From Treponema brennaborense DSM 12168 (GTDB lineage Bacteria; Spirochaetota; Spirochaetia; Treponematales; Treponemataceae), in contig NC_015500.1 in assembly GCF_000212415.1 (NCBI RefSeq), positions 1,674,001 to 1,738,000 of the forward strand: a DNA stretch of 64,000 nt, given 5' to 3'. Positions 61,202 to 64,000 of this stretch are shown in pieces; within the stretch, counting starts at the first letter, position 1; every line of letters starts with the position of its first letter. Below the pieces are notes generated by a model. It was not told the origin of the DNA and ran no database searches. It was given only the letters and a program-made list of their open reading frames with translations. The translations under genes and the position numbers were made by a program.

Positions 61202-61230
61202 AAAATACGCATGAAACCGCCGAAATTCAA
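61202..61230 (-). promoter_or_regulatory. promoter of clpB
   Basis: On the minus strand TTGAAT (plus 61225-61230), 17 bases, TATTTT (plus 61202-61207). The ATG at 61195 is 7 bases past the -10 box. No CIRCE-type repeat is seen. Confidence 0.6.
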
Positions 61231-61294
61231 ATTTTTCGGTAAAGGAAGTAAAAAAACGAATCCGTGGTAAGGAGAAGAGCCGGAGGAAGCACCG

Positions 61295-62344
61295 CTACGG
61301 CGCGGTATCGATACTGCCGTATTCGCAAAACGCGTGTTCAAGTTTTGCGTATTCGATAAGTTCCAGATTTTTGCGGCCGCGGCGGTACAATTTGATTTCG
61401 CCGATACCCGCGCCGCCGCCGAGCACGTGCAGTTCAGCGGTTGAAGCAAACGGAAGCTCGTATTTGCGCAGCATCATCTGCGCAGCGTCGCAATATACGT
61501 CGATATCGAGCAGGAAATTCTTATTTTCGGCACTTACCGTCCAATGGACGTTCGAGTCGACGGTCGTACAGTTAAACCGGACTTTTTCACGTTTTTGTAC
61601 GTACGAAACGCGCTGAACGCGGTCATCGGTTTCAAAATCCGCAAAAACAGCCGCCGTGCCGGCGCACACGCCCTGAACGGCAAAGCTCGAATTTTCCAGC
61701 AATTTTCCGGAAATCAGACTTTGCAGCCGGGAACCGGAAAGATGGAAAAACGGCTCGGGATAATTTTTGCCCCACAGCAAATCGGAGTACCCGTTTGAAA
61801 GGGACGGCTTGACAATCCACTCCGCGCCGTTAACCGTAACGCTGCCGGAAAACACCGTTCTCATACCGACAACGTTCCATTTCACATCTCGCTGCAACGT
61901 AACCGGCACGCGATCCGTGTTTTTTTCCATCCGTAAATTCCACGACATCGTTCCCGCAACCGGATCGGAAACGGAACCCGCCGATTCGGTATAACCGAAC
62001 GTACACGAGCCGCAGGAAAGTCTTAATTCTTTTTTTGAAACGGTCAACAGACCGGTGGGATTAAACGATTCAAAACGGCAGCCGCCGCTGCCGTACATAC
62101 CGGCACGAATAACGAAATACGAAGGAACGGCGGCGGGTGTTGAAGCCGCCGAAGCGTATAAAGACGGATCGGAAACGGCAGCAACCGTGCACAGATTACT
62201 CTGCACGGTTTCCGGAGAAACGGCAGGATTCAATATGTCCAATTCAATAAAAAATGACGCAATTTCACCGGTTTCCAACTGATATCCGGTAAAAACATAC
62301 CGGCACTTGCTGAAACCGCTTCTTTTCAGGATACTTTTCACCAT
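61295..62344 (-). CDS. tocopherol-cyclase-like beta-rich protein
   Basis: A protein of 349 residues without a signal peptide. Its pattern (SGFSKCRYVFTGYQLETGE at the start, FFIELDILNP, YFVIRAGMYG, 'SCGSCTFGYTESAGSV', MSWNLRMEKN, WGKNYPEPFF, LHVLGGGAGIGEIKLYRR) resembles the tocopherol-cyclase/lipocalin-like family found in some anaerobes. I place it there with modest confidence; tocopherol itself is not made in this group. It may bind a lipid or cofactor. Cysteines are at CGSC. The start follows a GGTGGG stretch. Confidence 0.4.
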   Translation of the reverse strand: MVKSILKRSGFSKCRYVFTGYQLETGEIASFFIELDILNPAVSPETVQSNLCTVAAVSDPSLYASAASTPAAVPSYFVIRAGMYGSGGCRFESFNPTGLLTVSKKELRLSCGSCTFGYTESAGSVSDPVAGTMSWNLRMEKNTDRVPVTLQRDVKWNVVGMRTVFSGSVTVNGAEWIVKPSLSNGYSDLLWGKNYPEPFFHLSGSRLQSLISGKLLENSSFAVQGVCAGTAAVFADFETDDRVQRVSYVQKREKVRFNCTTVDSNVHWTVSAENKNFLLDIDVYCDAAQMMLRKYELPFASTAELHVLGGGAGIGEIKLYRRGRKNLELIEYAKLEHAFCEYGSIDTAP

Positions 62345-62379
62345 TTATACCCACCCGACAGATATTTTTTGAATTGCAG

Positions 62380-62410
62380 ATTTATTATCGGCAATCCGGT
62401 GATAATAAAT
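62380..62410. repeat. perfect 10-bp inverted repeat between two small-gene units
   Basis: ATTTATTATC (62380-62389) pairs with GATAATAAAT (62401-62410) around an 11-base centre with an inner GG/CC. It lies 6 bases past the small-protein stop and 36 bases upstream of the tocopherol-cyclase-like start. It could be a terminator without a T-run or an operator. Confidence 0.5.
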
Positions 62411-62416
62411 GAGTTT

Positions 62417-62629
62417 TTAGAAAATTTTATTTATTGATTTGGAAATATCTTCCTGCTCTTTCGGAAAATTCTCATCGAGAAATTCAAAGCATTCAACGGC
62501 AATCTGCTGAATATGTTCATACCAAATCGTATATAATTCACTTTCCAAAGATCCCGGATATGGAGCACCCTGAACGTCCGATACGAGTCTTCTTAATTTT
62601 TCACTGCACTCTTTTAACCGCTTGTCCAT
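62417..62629 (-). CDS. small helical protein of unknown function
   Basis: A protein of 70 residues from ATG 62629 (MDKRLKECSEKLRRLVSDVQ), with AGGTGG 5-6 bases upstream. It is mostly charged helices with Tyr/Trp in the middle (YTIWYEHIQQIAVECFEF) and two Cys. It lies between the M16 peptidase gene and the tocopherol-cyclase-like gene on the same strand. I do not recognise it. Confidence 0.6.
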   Translation of the reverse strand: MDKRLKECSEKLRRLVSDVQGAPYPGSLESELYTIWYEHIQQIAVECFEFLDENFPKEQEDISKSINKIF

Positions 62630-62666
62630 AACAACCACCTAAACCTTTAGCAAATAGCCAAAGTCA

Positions 62667-64000
62667 TTATACCGGCAAATCAATAATTTTTCCAGTCTTT
62701 TCCGTGTTTTTTCCGCAAATTATTGCGCGAGTACATTCCGTTTCCGCCGCAGAAAGCCGAATCGCCGCCGCTTTAACGTCGGATGCGGAAACGGACAGCA
62801 GCCATTTTATTTTACGCTCGCGCTGATCGTCCGTCAGCGCGTACAGGCAGCGCAGAAAACCGGTAAAGCCGCGGGAAGACGGAGAACGCGGCTGCACTTC
62901 CTTGCTGTAGCATCCGGTAACGATCCGCTCCAGCGTTTCGCCGTCAAGCAGCGTATCCGAGGCCTCCGTAAGACATTGCGAGAAAACGTCCAGAGAATGA
63001 AGCGGCTTGGGATCACGGTACGAAGCGAACGTAAACACCCGTTCTATCGCGTCTGACCAGGCGAACGCTCCGTACGCCCCGCCGACCGTGCGGATCCGTT
63101 CCCACAGCACCGAATTCGTCAGCCAATGGGCGAACACACTGTCGTGAACGGCTTCTTTGCTGCCGTACGCACTCGCTTTGCAGGCCGCGGCGGCAAAACC
63201 GACTTGAGCCGAGACCGTAAACTGTTCAAGCGCACGGTGCGCCGCACGGTGCGCCGCACGTCCGCCGGATTCCGCACGGTGCGAAACGGGAGCGTCGTGT
63301 GAAGCGCCCGCAGCAGAATCGGAGATACTGCAAGATTCACCGTCGTACGCGGCGGCGGATGCGGGGATGTCGGTCAGCGCGTACAGTTCCGCCGCAGCGT
63401 ACGGTACCGGCGCAGACGGCGGCAGCAAATCACACGCGGCGGCAAAAGCGTCGAGCCGCTGCCGAAGCGCAAGAACGCCCGGTTCGTCGGCCGTCACGTG
63501 CAGAACGGTGCCCGATCGGCGCAGTGCCGCCATGATTCGGCCGAACGCGCGCGGCAGAAAATCCGGTTCTGCGTCCGCAAGCCGTTGCGCGGTAAACACC
63601 TGCGACAAGCCGTTCCATATTTCATCCAGCGCCTTCGACGGACTGAACCGGCACGAAGCGCGGGACGCGGCGTACTCGTTGCCGGAAGGAATCACCGACG
63701 CGATCATATCGTTGCGGAATTCGGCGGCAAGATCGCGCAGGCGTTTTACATCGGAAAAATCGGGCGTGCGCAGGCAATCCGCCAAAAGCGCGAGCGCGTC
63801 GTCCGCATATTCGGTAAGCATCTTAACGCGGAAAAACAGCCAGCTCCGCCCTATCACGGGATCCGCCGGGTCCGCAGACAACGCCGACTCGGGCGTACCC
63901 GACGTAAACAGACTCGCACCGAATCCGCCCGTCTTGAGCGCCACCTGCGCGGCGGATTGCGCCCATGATTTTCCGCCGAAACCGACGTTCGTAACGACGG
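62667..64000 (-). CDS. M16-family metallopeptidase, C-terminal part (partial)
   Basis: The frame runs from the stop at 62667 through the right edge; the sequence before residue 'VALKTGGFG' continues as NVGFGGKSWAQSAAQ, so the start lies outside. Segments such as LKTGGFGASLFTSG, NSVLWERIRTVGGAYGAFAW and FASYRDPKPLHSLDVF fit the C-terminal half of M16C/presequence-protease-like enzymes. The HxxEH zinc site would be upstream and is not visible. A repeat of 'AHRA' (63231-63282) marks an inserted low-complexity stretch. Confidence 0.8.
   Translation of the reverse strand, partial: VVTNVGFGGKSWAQSAAQVALKTGGFGASLFTSGTPESALSADPADPVIGRSWLFFRVKMLTEYADDALALLADCLRTPDFSDVKRLRDLAAEFRNDMIASVIPSGNEYAASRASCRFSPSKALDEIWNGLSQVFTAQRLADAEPDFLPRAFGRIMAALRRSGTVLHVTADEPGVLALRQRLDAFAAACDLLPPSAPVPYAAAELYALTDIPASAAAYDGESCSISDSAAGASHDAPVSHRAESGGRAAHRAAHRALEQFTVSAQVGFAAAACKASAYGSKEAVHDSVFAHWLTNSVLWERIRTVGGAYGAFAWSDAIERVFTFASYRDPKPLHSLDVFSQCLTEASDTLLDGETLERIVTGCYSKEVQPRSPSSRGFTGFLRCLYALTDDQRERKIKWLLSVSASDVKAAAIRLSAAETECTRAIICGKNTEKTGKIIDLPV

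Noticed and set aside
1-64000. Mobile elements, prophage or integrative element
   Set aside because: I found no transposase, integrase, terminal inverted repeats or tRNA-end duplications; both tRNA genes lack integrase neighbours.

Overview
The window looks like chromosomal DNA of a spirochaete of the genus Treponema, with roughly 50% GC. The evidence is gene content and order: maf-rpsB-tsf-frr-uppS-cdsA-dxr-rseP, the rpsF-ssb-rpsR-rplI-dnaB block, the rsbU/rsbV-like phosphatase cluster next to a D-Ala-D-Ala carboxypeptidase, and murB-cysS-ECF sigma with an archaeal-type UMP kinase nearby. From memory these recall known treponemal neighbourhoods. I cannot name the species; the GC content and the sialic-acid operon suggest a host-associated treponeme other than T. 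pallidum or T. denticola. I see no insertion sequence, prophage, integrase or CRISPR array, and no gene-free stretch longer than about 300 bases.

Layout. 1-10300: a secreted HEAT-repeat protein, tRNA-Arg(CCG), then a long plus-strand translation/envelope operon (maf, rpsB, tsf, frr, uppS, cdsA, dxr, rseP, a beta-propeller protein). 10400-13600: the minus-strand rpsF-ssb-rpsR-rplI-dnaB operon, with a leader that fits an S6:S18 autoregulatory RNA. 13700-17400: leuS and a cation-efflux transporter. 17500-22500: minus-strand partner-switching operon (active SpoIIE-type phosphatase, a second phosphatase-like membrane protein with lost catalytic residues, a STAS antagonist, a VanY-like carboxypeptidase). 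22500-27500: an EreA/ChaN-like lipoprotein, the Fe-S scaffold/GGGtGRT pair and a glycolipid glycosyltransferase. 27600-33950: a sialic-acid uptake and catabolism operon with its divergent GntR regulator and matching operator-like sites. 34000-36250: tRNA-Leu(GAG) and an EF-G. 36300-41660: a GyrI-like protein and an AraC-regulated pair of ABC half-transporters. 41700-48600: rpsU, a glycosidase lipoprotein, PilZ, TPR, DUF192, cyclic-nucleotide-binding and murB genes. 48600-53800: cysS, an ECF sigma/anti-sigma pair, an IPT/transglutaminase-like membrane protein and UMP kinase. 53900-64000: a glucosaminidase-like lipoprotein, radC, a coiled-coil protein, an aldo/keto reductase, rlmJ, clpB, a tocopherol-cyclase-like protein and the C-terminal part of an M16 peptidase.

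How genes work together. Two signalling modules stand out: a partner-switching module in which one phosphatase seems to be a pseudoenzyme, and an ECF sigma/anti-sigma pair translationally coupled to a membrane protein with a transglutaminase fold lacking its cysteine. Regulatory observations not tied to a single gene include: five to six genes whose promoter-like -10 element lies only 3-8 bases before the start codon with no Shine-Dalgarno (candidate leaderless mRNAs); an rpsU terminator lying inside the signal-peptide codons of the next gene; and a series of six hairpins between the STAS gene and the pseudophosphatase gene.
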